Both the position numbers and the translations under genes were made by a program. Positions 34,862 to 47,100 of a stretch of DNA of 64,000 nt are shown here, piece after piece (within the stretch, counting starts at the first letter, position 1; each line of letters begins with the position of its first letter). The notes under the pieces are model-generated. The model was not told where the DNA came from. It was given only the letters and a program-made list of their open reading frames with translations, and searched no databases. Origin of the DNA: Haliotis asinina (lineage: Eukaryota > Mollusca > Gastropoda > Lepetellida > Haliotidae); the NCBI RefSeq assembly GCF_037392515.1, contig NC_090288.1, positions 3,527,501 through 3,591,500 on the forward strand, read 5' to 3'.

Positions 34862-35012
34862 TTGGAGATTCATGGACTGGCCACTGGAACAATACCATCT
34901 GACCACCGGTTCCTGTTAGTCGGCTCTTGCAACAAGCATAGTCGTCTTACATGGCAAGTATGGGTTGCTGTAGACCTGATCTACCCCAGATCTTCACGGG
35001 CCATATTAAGAG
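34862..35012 (-). mobile_element. SINE family A head fragment
   Basis: Carries CTGACCACCGGTTCCTGTTA, GTCGGCTCTTGCAACAAGCA, TAGTCGTCTTACATGGCAAG and TATGGGTTGCTGTAGACCTG followed by a CTACCCCAGATCTTCACGGG end. This is the head end of the family, longer than in other copies here; the tail half is absent. Confidence 0.7.
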
Positions 35013-35610
35013 GAGATGTTATAGGTGAATGCGGCCAGTGGTAGTTCATAGTCACACTAATTATTCTTCGGCAAATGTGTGGCAATCAGATTGGTGGCAG
35101 TCATTCATTCTCCGGCATTGTTGGTATTCACGTTTTTGAGTATTCCTCCCAAACTACCAAATTTCCCAAAGAGTCTTCTTCTATTTCAATGCCGACAATG
35201 GGAGAGTTATTTGGTTGTCCAAGCATACGTAACAACATGTACCAGAGTCTCCGTACAAACACTGTCATGGGTGGAGCTTAATGAATACCTATGTATACAA
35301 GGTTACACCTGGATTTGGGGATTTTTGATACATAGTATATCTTGCCAGTTACAGGTGCGCTTTTGTGAGTTTCAAGACTTACAGCACATTGCAACACTAC
35401 ACATTCAAATACGTGAACGCACCTCATACTTTCGACCTAACGCTAAATGGCCTGGCGGGCCGTCACGACGGAGATCATTGTCGTCGTCGGAGGCTGCGGC
35501 GCCTGACACTTGACCCGAAGTTTGTGGTTTTCCTAACGTTTTTCAACAGTCACAGTGGTCCACACTGAAACGTGGATCGCTTCACATGGCCGGGAGATGC
35601 ACACCCCTGA

Positions 35611-35632
35611 GCACGCACGCACGCACGCACAT
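35611..35632 (+). repeat. (ACGC)n microsatellite
   Basis: About five perfect GCAC/ACGC units, in a locally GC-richer patch. Confidence 0.85.
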
Positions 35633-36070
35633 GGCGATAAGTACGCCTATAACCTTCCTTCCCTTTTTTCATTTTATAAGTTTATCCCAAAGGGCGTGGA
35701 TGAACACACACGAGTATATTCACTTGCGAGACACCGCCTATTAGCGATCTCTGGATGCAATGTAATGAGTCTTTTTGATGTCATTGACGGAGGGCTTATA
35801 CATAACGTTATACCTAATCTCCGGGGCTGCTTGACCTTCATGTGAGGAATTAGGTTCACTACAGCCTTGACCTGTTACGACGTATCTCCTGCCATCCACT
35901 CTTACATAAATAACAGCAACTAAAGAATTAATATGGACCCTCACGGAATATGCATGTGCGAGTCCCTCCAAATCTGTGTCTGTGTGTACAATAACTATAC
36001 ACATCCATACAGAAACGATGTATATCTGCACATATTCATTGGGTAATCTTAAGCATTCAAGGTATAGCGT

Positions 36071-36072
<2 letters not shown>

Positions 36073-36118
<46 letters not shown>

Positions 36119-36145
36119 CGTGCGTGTGTGTGTGTATGCGTGTGC
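36073..36145 (+). repeat. (TG)n microsatellite
   Basis: A run of TG units, interrupted by GCGTGCGTGCG and TATGCG. Alternating purine-pyrimidine runs of this kind can adopt Z-DNA. Confidence 0.9.
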
Positions 36146-36800
36146 AATTTGAGTCGATCACCTACAAGACATATTCTAACCCAGATCGTCACGGGTCGTG
36201 TATGTGTGCGTGCGTACACCTATGGATGGGTGGATGGATGGATAGAGGCAGGTACAATTCTGAAATGAGAGACTTTGTTACACTGGTTGTCGGCATTTAC
36301 AGAGAAACGTCTCCACATACATTCCTTATTGAGAGATTACAAAATGCTTATGTTAAAAGATTTATTTGGAAACACATGGTGTGTGTGAAGAGAGACACAT
36401 GTGTGCATTATCTTTACAGCGAGACGCATGTATACGTGTATCGTCTGTATAGAGAGGCACTGGTATATATACACGATCTGTCTAGGACACTACATGCATC
36501 AGCAACTTTGACAAGGTCATCAAGAATTACAGTGAGGAGAATTAACATCAGCTGACATTGGAGCCTATAGCTGCCTTTATGTTTAACCAATGTGGAATGA
36601 CACAAGTCAATAATGACGTTCCATTAAGCATGAACCACCAAGCATTGTATTAATGAACAGTTCTTGTAAACACCATTGTCACCAAATATTGTTTATGGTA
36701 ATAAAATGTAAATGTTAATTTGTATGTATTTACGTAGTCCGTACATTTTTACATACTAAAGGGCAATTATGTTTGTAGAAAGTATCCAATCGCCCCTCCC

Positions 36801-36801
36801 G

Positions 36802-36865
<64 letters not shown>

Positions 36866-36912
36866 CTATATATATGTATATATGTAAATATACATACATA
36901 CATACATACATC
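36801..36912 (+). repeat. (TC)n followed by (TA/TG) and (CATA)n microsatellites
   Basis: About 28 TC units at 36803-36860, then TATATATGTATATATG, then about five CATA units to about 36910. Confidence 0.9.
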
Positions 36913-38039
36913 TTTCTCATGGTGACTTTAAGGCAATCATATGCCCCTTTTGTAGCCTACATGGAGTCCTACCATTACATCATCACCTGAAATGGACCCA
37001 AGAAATGTTCCCTCAAGAAGTTCACACGTATTTATTCATCCAACATTCAGATAAGAACACAGATAAGATCATATGATTCTCACTAAAATCTATCAAACCC
37101 AGCTCCTTAAATTTATCCTGCTGTAACTATAATAGTATACTACAGTATTTTCAGTTGTTAAAGAATTTGGAACATTACTGTTCTTGATGTAGGTGATTAT
37201 CCATATTTGAGTTAAATAGTTTTTGATGCCCAAAGCCCTTCCTTAACCAAGGGATTTATAGGTCATTTTTGCCGGTGACACAATTCTACAAGACGACACT
37301 TAAGGGTCAGCTGTCGTGTTAAGTGGGTCGTGTGTTACTCGTTGTATGGCGTGTAAGTGGTGCGTGTGGATTCCTCACAAGTGGAAAGTTACTGTTCCTG
37401 ACTTGGTAATATCATAGGTTGTTCCACTGATGCTCCTTGTATGGCTATAACATTTTTATAGCCCTGGTTATTTTAAAATATTATGTGAAACTGACTGGCT
37501 GAATAACGGCGTGAATTATAAAGTAAGGTATATCTCAAAGTTCTTGGGGGCAAAAAGCATTGAGCATATTATTTCATCATTGCTATAAATGGGGACAAAA
37601 TTGACCTCAATATAATTCCATCTGGGACTCATGAACAAATATTAAAATCGTCTGAATTTATACTTATGTTAAGTTTCGAATACACTGACAAACAAAGCAG
37701 CATATATGAACGGGGCATGCGTGTATATATAAAAAGTAGGTTTCTCCGTCATGTTCTAAATTATTAAAGAGATAAATTTACAGATGGAATAGCACTTGAC
37801 ATCGGTCTATAGAACATTTAGTTGAAGTGCGTTTACGTTTCCCATTATCAGTACCAGTTTTGATCGCTGTGTCTCACGAACGACAACTCTTACCGAGGGC
37901 AGATAACTGTAAACCTTTCCTGCCTTTATTTTCTCACGGGTGCAGGCGAGCAGAACCGGTTCAGCGTCGGTCAAGACACGGGTTCGGACATAACGCATAA
38001 ACCTCGAATCAGTCGTCCGTGACTTGTGTAATCAACGAG

Positions 38040-38052
38040 GGGCCAAAGTTCA
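38040..38052 (+). promoter_or_regulatory. Candidate DR1 nuclear-receptor site (HNF4/PPAR type)
   Basis: GGGCCA-A-AGTTCA is two AGGTCA-like half sites with one-base spacing, including the CAAAGTTCA core favoured by HNF4. It lies about 116 bases upstream of the SLC25A20 ATG. In vertebrates carnitine-carrier genes respond to PPAR through such sites, and HNF4 controls fatty-acid oxidation widely in animals. A single 13-base match can occur by chance. Confidence 0.4.
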
Positions 38053-38167
38053 CTAGCCTTGCTTTACTACTTCAAAGCCGACGCAAGCGAGAAATAGTTC
38101 AGTCGACTAGTTTCAGTCGTTATTTTGCGTGAGTGTGGGCCTGTGTAGGACGTGCAGATAAAACAAC

Positions 38168-41100
38168 ATGGAAAGTGTGAAAAACTTCATCGCAGGTGGA
38201 GTTGGAGGAGTATGTTGTGTCGCAACTGGCCATCCTCTTGACACTATCAAGGTATGTACGTGCAAATGTCACAAATTAATGGATTTGTGTGTCTGTTGGA
38301 CTTTGTACTTAGTACTCACCTGGCTCGCTATGGCATTGGTACTCGACAATTCCATCGACATTATTGGAGCAGTCATGATTTTACCACAATAGAATACTAT
38401 TCATTTTCCAATACCGAAAATAGGATTTGGAGACATTATCACAAAACTTGTCATAAGGGCTGTTTTAACACGTCATGTAACTTATTGGGTTTTTGTATGT
38501 GGCGAACATTCATTGTAAATAGTGTTCTGTATTTAGTAATGTGATATATGTCTGCAGTTTCTGCAAACCATGAACGGGATGCAATATTGCTATCGTTTAA
38601 CATTGATATCAGTCTCTAAGCAAGTCAAGTAGGACACTATTAACATTGTAACAATAAGACATTGCAGAAAGTGGTACATTTTCTCATTATCAATTTAAGA
38701 CCTAAGCAGATTAAAATCAGTGATTAGACTCCAGATTATAATTCATGTCTTTTTTCACAGGTGCGACTTCAGACAATGCCAAAACCAGAGCCAGGACAGT
38801 CCCCTTTGTACAAGGGTACATTTGACTGTGCCTTAAAGACTATTAGGCAGGAGGTCAGTTAACAACTTTAGCCACTTCTCAGGAGCTCAGTAATAAAATT
38901 CTGTTTAGTCTTGTAACATCAATGAACAGCCAACATAACTATATCAGACATGTAATAAGGTATTCTAAAAATGATGCTAAGTACTGCCAGATGTTGGAAA
39001 GACGTATCTGGCCCATTTCCAAAACTGATTTATAGCAAATATTATTTACCATATCAAGCATATCCTTTCCATCTTACACAAAATGTCTTACTTAGGCTAT
39101 TGTAGGCAACATTCTTAAGACGTAAACTGTTTTCTCAGTGGCTGTGTTTGAACAAATCAATGTGTCATGTACATTGACTGGACTTTGGACTCAGTAGTCA
39201 GTATATTCCAGCTACTGACTTGTTAATGCTATTTACAGAAGTCGGACAAATACAAAGATCTACACCAGTATTGGAGGGTCCATGCCATGTTAATATGATC
39301 AAATGTTTCACTTCATGTAAAATATTTCATCTTATATGCATGACAGGTAAAAATGGATTCTGATAATATAAATTGAATTATCAGAAAGTGGAACTCGGGA
39401 GTAAAAGAATCCCATCGCCTTATTGCCCAGTTCGGGCAATCAAATAATGGTATCTTACTTGTCTGTGGATGCCTAGATAATTTCCACTTATGTTTTCAAA
39501 CTGCAAATAATTAGATAGATGCTCATGAAGCCAATCAGTGGATTGTCTGGTTCAGACTCGATTATTTTACTGACTGCTTCCATATAGCTAGAATATTTCA
39601 CGGTACTAACCAGCCAACCCTGTAGATACAGAGTCTGGCTTGTGGTGATTTGGACAGATAAAATTTGTACCCTATGTGGCAAATCCACTACATGTATTTG
39701 AACAAGAGTGTAACATTTTTGTCTGTTGCTAGGGCGTCCTGGGCCTGTATAAAGGTATGGCAGCTCCCATTACAGGCGTGGCACCGATCTTTGCTATATG
39801 CTTCTACGGATATGGCATTGGAAAGACCTTGCAACAGAAGACTCCAGGCGAGCAGCTATCGTGAGTCCGTTATGTTTGTGAATTAGGAATTTGATGACAA
39901 TTTGCATATTTTTAGGTAAATCTGCAACAGTTATAACACTATGACCAGTGTTTTAGTGTTAGTAATGCAATGGAATATCCCCATCAAAGCAGCTCAGTCT
40001 TGTTGAGGACACACTATGTGTAAAGAGAAGTCATTATTATATTACCGCTGTTAACCCAAGCTGCTTATGTGGTGCTAGGAAATCAACAGTTATATGACCA
40101 TCTTATGCCACCTGGTACCCATTCAGGACTGGGTGAACAGAGGTAATTTTGAACAACTCACTAACCTTAGGTGAGAGCACAAGTTTCATCAGTGCTTTAT
40201 TGTGGGACAAGAGTGAAGTCCTAGAAACTCTCAGGAGTCAAACTGCCAAACACAGTCACCCACTGATAGATTCTCTCTGACCAATATTGCTTAACTTCAA
40301 CTAATTTGGGACCTGGACTCTATGCACAAGAGATATGATACTGATAGTTCACTTTCATCTGAATTTTGTCAGGAAGTGTGTTAATATACAAGGTACCTTG
40401 TTGATACTTATTTATTATCATTTATAATATGGAGAAATATTAACATTAGTTATTACTTGTTTACCAGGGACTTGTTTCACAAAGCTCACATAAACCTCAT
40501 AAAATGCTTTCTTTGTAGCATTCATACTTCCAATGTTACAGTATAGGAGGTACAAATGTTACAAGGAAAGTTACAAGATCTTTGGCTTACGAGAGCTTTG
40601 TGAAACATGGTCCTATTCACAAGTTAATTTAAGAACTACAGCTTGATTTTTGTTCAAGAGAGGGGTAGTGGGATAGCGCAGTGGCTAAAGTGTTTGCTCA
40701 TCACGCTCAGGGGTTCATTTCCCCACATGGGCACAATGTGTGAAGCCCATTTCTGGTGTCCCCAGCTGTGGTATGGCTGGAATATTGCCAAATCAAACTC
40801 ACTCACACACTTTCATCAGGAGAGGGACATTGTATTCTACTTTTATTTTTAGAGAAAATTGTGTGTCTATATATGTTGATGAACATTTCCTTGTACAGGC
40901 ATATCCAGACATTCAATGCTGGTATGATAGCTGGCGTGATGACCACAGTCATCATGGCGCCTGGAGAGAGAATCAAGTGTCTCCTGCAGGTAAGTAAAGT
41001 TGTGTGTCGCTACAGCTGTAACTTTTTAAGAGATTGCCTTCTGCCTTAGCAATGACATGTCCCATTTCGGGAATCATTGTTTTGAGTTGGGTACACATTT

Positions 41101-44100
41101 TTAGTTACATTATTGATAGACCCATGAAGATTTGGGTTAGAATTGATCTTCAATAAACCATGCTAGTCATAAGAGCTGTCATATAGCTGGTATATTGCAG
41201 ACTTTGGTGTCAAACTACTTTAGTATTGATAGTGTGTCTGTTTCTTTATATTGACTGGATTTCATTTTTTAGCTTTTCTGCTCTGTTCATATATGTTCAA
41301 ATAGCTGAAACAAATTTTCTAAATTTCAATTTCCTTTCCTGCTGCCTGATACGGAGACTTGACACGGATAGAAATATGCTTTTTTTAAGGGTGCCATTAA
41401 GCCCCAAACAGATATTTTTGGAGGGCCTTATGTAAAAATATTGTAATATTTGTTGAATTATTTTTATTAATTTTGTCACGAAGGGACACACTGAAAATAT
41501 TTCAGCCCTGTCATTTCGATTACTGTGTCATGGCATGGCATTAAGCACTATTTCGATCCCTGTTGATATTGTCCATATTGTACAGATCCAACAAGCTGCA
41601 GGTGGTGAGGCCAAGTACAAGGGTCCCATTGACTGTATGAGGCAGCTATACAAGGAGTCAGGGATAAGGGGCGTGTACCGTGGCACGTTTGCCACACTCT
41701 GCAGGGATGTGCCTGCAACTGGCATGTATTTTATGAGCTACGAATGGCTGAAACGAGTGCTCACTCCAGAGGGAAAAACGTAAGTTGGCAGAGGCAGGTA
41801 GTGTGCAAGCATTAAACTTATTGCATACCCAAGTGGTTAAAATGATCGCTTGTCATCGTGAGGACCTGGGGTTGATTTCCCATATTGGTTCAATTTGTGA
41901 AAGCCCATTTCTGGTGTTCCCGCTGGGATATTGATGCAGTATTGTTAAAATTGGCATAAAACCTAAGTCTCTAACCTAACTAGTCCTTGCTAATGGTAGT
42001 GTTCTGATAAATTAAATGCTCAAAGATTGGTTGCAGTGACCGAACTACCAAGCAATCAATGATATTTTCTCATAATCGAACACAAATGATTTGGAACTAC
42101 TGTTTGAGTCATTGAAACACTTGATGATTGAACATGTCTGAAAAGTTGTCTAGCCTGTGTTTAGTTCTTAGAATACACACTTTACTTAATGAAAAGTAAT
42201 GACTCAGTATTTCCTGAAGACACCAGGCAGTTCATGTTCATGATGAAAGGGTAAATCTGAGAAATGATGCCAATAATTTTTTTTTGATAATTGCTCATTT
42301 TATTGAACCAGGCATTTGGAGATTTCAACCAATTCCCAACACTACTTACTAGTATCTGTACATTGTGCTTGTTTTGAGTATTATAGAGTGATATGAGGTG
42401 CTTGTGTCTCCAGGACTAGTGACCTTGGTGCTGCAAGGCTGTTGCTGGCTGGTGGAATGGCGGGGATCGCCAACTGGATGGTTGCTATGCCACAAGATGT
42501 GCTCAAGTCCAGGTTCCAGACTGGTGAGTTTTCTGTCATCTCCAATCTTAGAAGGGTTAGCCAAGTGGTTAGAGCATTTGCTTGTTGTGCCAACAGCCTG
42601 TGTTTGATTCCCCACTTTGGTACAATATGTGAAGCCCATTTCTAGTATCCCTTGCTGAGATAATGCTGAAATATTGCCAAAAGCGACATAAAACTAAACT
42701 CACTCACTCACAAATTGGTCCCAATATTCATATAGTCGTACCAGTATTCATAAATTGGTCTCAGTATTTGTACAATATTCTCCAGTGTGATATTTCAGGA
42801 ATATTTGCTAAGAGCTATGTGAAAAACATTCACTCAGTGTAATGACTGTGTTGTTCAGTGATAAGTCAGGAATATGGGAACTAGTTGCAAATGTCATTGT
42901 AGTGAAATTGATGGTATAAGAACTGATATAATCATCAAACCATACGGCCATAATGTCATTATACAATGTTTATCTTGATCATTATTATGTAAAATCATAA
43001 TCTTAATCTTAACACATACCGTGATCAAAATTGTAGGGATGTTTTCATACAATGGCTTATGATCATAATTTCAAGAATTTCACATTCCAAGTATTGTGAT
43101 AAAAATATGGGAATGGAAACAGTATATCTCATGGTCAATAGTGTATTGTACAATATGTATCATGATAAAATCTGTATCATAACCATTTATACGAATACGA
43201 CAATGCAGTATTCATAGTCATTGAGATAGCAACTATTTGTGTAACCACCTCTTCACCTCAACAAATTTGTGAATGTTGCACAAATGTATATCTACAGTGT
43301 GATTGATTGAAATACTCAAACAAAATTTGGTACATTTATTGATACAAAAACCAGTTAAGGAATGACATCCATGGAATTATGAAAACATTTTGTAGTGGAA
43401 ATAAGCATTAGATATGATAATTCATCTGTAGTCTCATGTAATCTGGGTAAAATATTTGGATTAAAACAATTAACTCAGATGGGATGGCTTGGATTGTAGC
43501 AGAGAAAATAATTCAGTATTTGCACTTTTCTCAAAAACAGGGAAAGGAAGTCGACTGGTATGATCATGTGGTCGTGGTATTTCTGCTTGAGACAAGAGTT
43601 CATTTGAATAAAATGTTTTTATGTATTTTGGGGGGAACGCAACGCAGGCAGTTTCCTCTACATTTCAGGTGAATGAGGGGATTAGCAGTTAGCATGAAGG
43701 AGAGATCAGGAAAGTGTTCATATTTCTGAAATTGTTTTGCTTGAATTGAGTCTCACTGACCTGTTTATGCTGCAGCACCCCATGGTATGTACAGTGGGAT
43801 CCGGGATGTGTTCCGTCACATGATGAAGGAGGAGGGACCCCTGGCCCTCTACAGGGGATTCACCCCAGTCTTGATTAGGGCCTTCCCTGCTAATGCTGTA
43901 AGTGTCACATGTTTGACTAAAGTCAAAGTTTCCCTGTCTTGATTCTGGCTTAGACTCGGTCAATATGTGTATTGGATGACTTAGACACCATGTGGATTGC
44001 ATGGTCAGACTCAGCTGATCATATGTCATTGTTCACACAAACTTTGTTCTTAAGATCAATCAATGGAATGTGTGGTCCAGTTGGGATGATTCATGTCATG

Positions 44101-47100
44101 TGGCTGGAATATTGCTAGTGCTAAATATGACATTAAGTAGCAAACAGAAATTTGTTGTTTCAATAGACTTCCAACAATTCATTAAATGAAGAAATAAACA
44201 GACACACTTTTTCCAACTTGAGCATCTGTTGAAGTAGACAAGTAGTTAAAACATTCTTTCATCACACCAGATAGTAGGTGTCAGTCTTCACATGGGTAAC
44301 TGATGCTTGTAAGAGGCAACTGATAGGATAGGATGGTCAGGCTTGCTGACTTGGTTGACATATGTCTGTGATCCCAAATGCTTAGACTGATGCTCATGCT
44401 AGGATTGCCTGGCCCAGGTCGATTATTTGCAGACCTCTGACATATATTGGAATATTGCTTAGTACAGAGTTAACAAACCAAGCATCCAACCAATCACATG
44501 GGTAAAATGTGTGAGGCCCATTTCTGTTGCCCTTCACAATGATTTTGCTAACAGGAGGTTCAAACAGCTAAAGTCTATCTATCTATAACCTTATTGGTAT
44601 TCTACAGCCTATTTTCTATTTAAAACATAACATTCAATTTTTCCTTATCCTGACTCATGCTTATTGCTTATCTCCTCTTCCCTGGTGAAGGTAGTGGAAC
44701 ACCTGAAATCCCTTGAAGTTCCCTTCTAAAAGAAGCGGACGTAAAATACGCTCACCCACACGTAGCCTCCCTTTTCCTGCGCAAACGATCAGCTGACCAA
44801 TCATGCTTGTCACTCTCTCCTTATCGCCCCCCAAGGGCAGCTGGAGTTAATGGAGTCCCCACTACTGCGATAAGTGTTTCAACTATTTCGGTCCTTTAGC
44901 TATATTTATGTCGTATGCAGTATTTGGTTTATGCATATGTATCACAATTTGTTTATTTGTAATTATTGTGTGTTGATATAGCACGTATTTCGTCAACCGA
45001 GACTTAGTCTCGATGAAATCATTTTACAGTGTAAATTACAGCTGTCAGCGGTTGACCCAGCGTGTAAGCCCTTATGTTCTTCCACTATTTGCTGTGAATT
45101 TATTGTTTAAATTCGTTCTTTTCACAGACGTGCGAGGTACAGGCAACGTCAACTTTCATTTGTCATGTCTAATCGGATGATTTAGCTTTGGGTCAGACGT
45201 GTCCCTGGGGTTATAACTTGGGTCCAGCGAGTCATTCCCTGGACCACAGAAAAGTACTTCATCGGGAACGGGGCCGTCGTAGCCTAAGAAGTCTAGATCA
45301 CCATCGTCGTCGAAGACAAAGTTGTTGCAAAATCAACATTCTTTGACAAAGAAGTTCTGTGGTGACAAGATCGACCCTCTACAGGAACGACATATGTACG
45401 ATGAGCCGCCGTTGTTGCTACACTTCGAGCAGAATGTCAACCAGCATAGACAACTCCGGATCGTCAGACAACGTAGACTTTGTCAGCAGCCTTGGTCATT
45501 GCAGTAGATATCTATGAGTCAGCCGTCACTGCAATCAACGCAGCTGGTCGATGCAGATGCCTTCATGCAACGTGAGTTGGGAAAGGTCATGTTGAAGAAG
45601 AACGAAGACTACAATCTTCAACTTTGTCGACAGCTGCTCCTAGATAGGCCACAAGTACATGATCACCGACAACGTAGACTTAGTCACCACGCAGACTTCG
45701 TCAGCAACCTCGGTCATCACAGCAGACATCTCTAGGAGTCAGTCATGACTGCACTCAACGCAGCCATTTGACACAGACACCTAAGAAAGAACACAGAAGA
45801 AATTGACTGCTGCTCGCTCCATGTTAGCACTCAACTAGATCTGCACTCACTCCAGAGGATGAAGAGGAGGCATATGCATGCACCTGCTCAGGAAGATCGT
45901 CACCGTCATCCGTGTCATCCCCTCACAGTCTGGAGAGAGAGAACCACCTACGTTGAGTGAGTGCACCTGCACGGGTGAGTGTCCTCACGTGAGTGACTAC
46001 ACCCGCGTGAATGAGGAAGCTCACGTGGGTGAGTGCACTCACAGGTCTACTCGTCAGTGAAGAAGATCTTCATCAGTCTCCCCAGCTCGTCGAAGGCGCC
46101 ATCAGCACTCGTCATCCCTTTCAGACCTGGACTCACATAAGAAGGATCGTCAGCGTCCATCGAATACGTCGCACTCATGGAAAGATGAAGACAGATATTA
46201 CCGATCGTCATCTCCAGAGGAAGCCTTCTTTTCAGACTTGGAAGTCACATCGTGGATCATTAATGGTCTGGACTTAGTCTCACCATCCAAGGACTCCAAC
46301 AAAACTAACTCTTATAAGGATGAAGAAGGAAGACATGCGTTGATGTTTCTGGCGATAGCTCCGATATCTACGATTTCTGAGAAGTTATCTTTGGCATTCA
46401 AGTCAGCATCCAAGTTTCAACAACAACATATACCACCTTTCAACGCTCATCTTTTCCCTCTTCGCCATGTAGAGCCCTCCATTAGAGCACCAGATGTAGA
46501 TGGGGCATACAAGATCATCAGCAGTCCCCGCAACAGATCTTACAAGATAGACTGGCTCAATTTAGAGCTGGCAACAAGACTTTCATCTCAAGTTCAGCAA
46601 TCCTGCGAGTGAGGAAGAGTGAATGATCCAGTCAACTTTCGTCACTCAGAAGAAGGATAAGCAGTTTACATCCAAACACCTCGTCTCAACTACTGCGGAA
46701 CTGAATCTACTTCCTAGACAAGATTGAAGAGTTAGCAAGGATGACTGGTCAAGATGTTAGAGAAGTCATGATGATCAAGTCCATCGACACCTTGACAACG
46801 GTGCTCAAGCAGACAAGTCAACATTACACTAACAAGTCCAAGTTCTCCAGTGTCATGAGAGCAAGAGATAAGAAGATACCGGGGTGTCCAGGAGATTACA
46901 CTCGTTACAACCGTCTCCAGTGGGTGAATGTCTTCAACTCGACTCAAAGAAGTGGGGAATTCTCAACGATGAATACGTCACGAAAATTCTTCGAGACGAT
47001 TGCAACAAACCACTGCAAACTACACCTCTGATCACAAGATATGACGGTATTATCTTTACTCACCTAGACACGTGCTCGCCAAGCAGCATGGTTACAGACA

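Larger units (their letters stand above)
31912..38039. other. Intergenic stretch between DPM3 and SLC25A20
   Basis: No gene is recognised over about 6 kb. It holds two SINE A pieces and three microsatellites, listed separately. A frame near 34680-34790 (phrase VDEGKHMVTCEVKDRPPTIW after a possible AG acceptor) reads like protein but matches nothing I know. The last 130 bases should contain the SLC25A20 promoter. Confidence 0.45.

Noticed and set aside
36074-36555. Cys-Val-rich frame of 159 codons
   Set aside because: Its first part is the (TG)n microsatellite read as protein; the rest has no coding signal.
37807-37998. 63-codon minus-strand frame upstream of SLC25A20 as a divergent gene
   Set aside because: No homology, no splice signals, within the likely promoter region.
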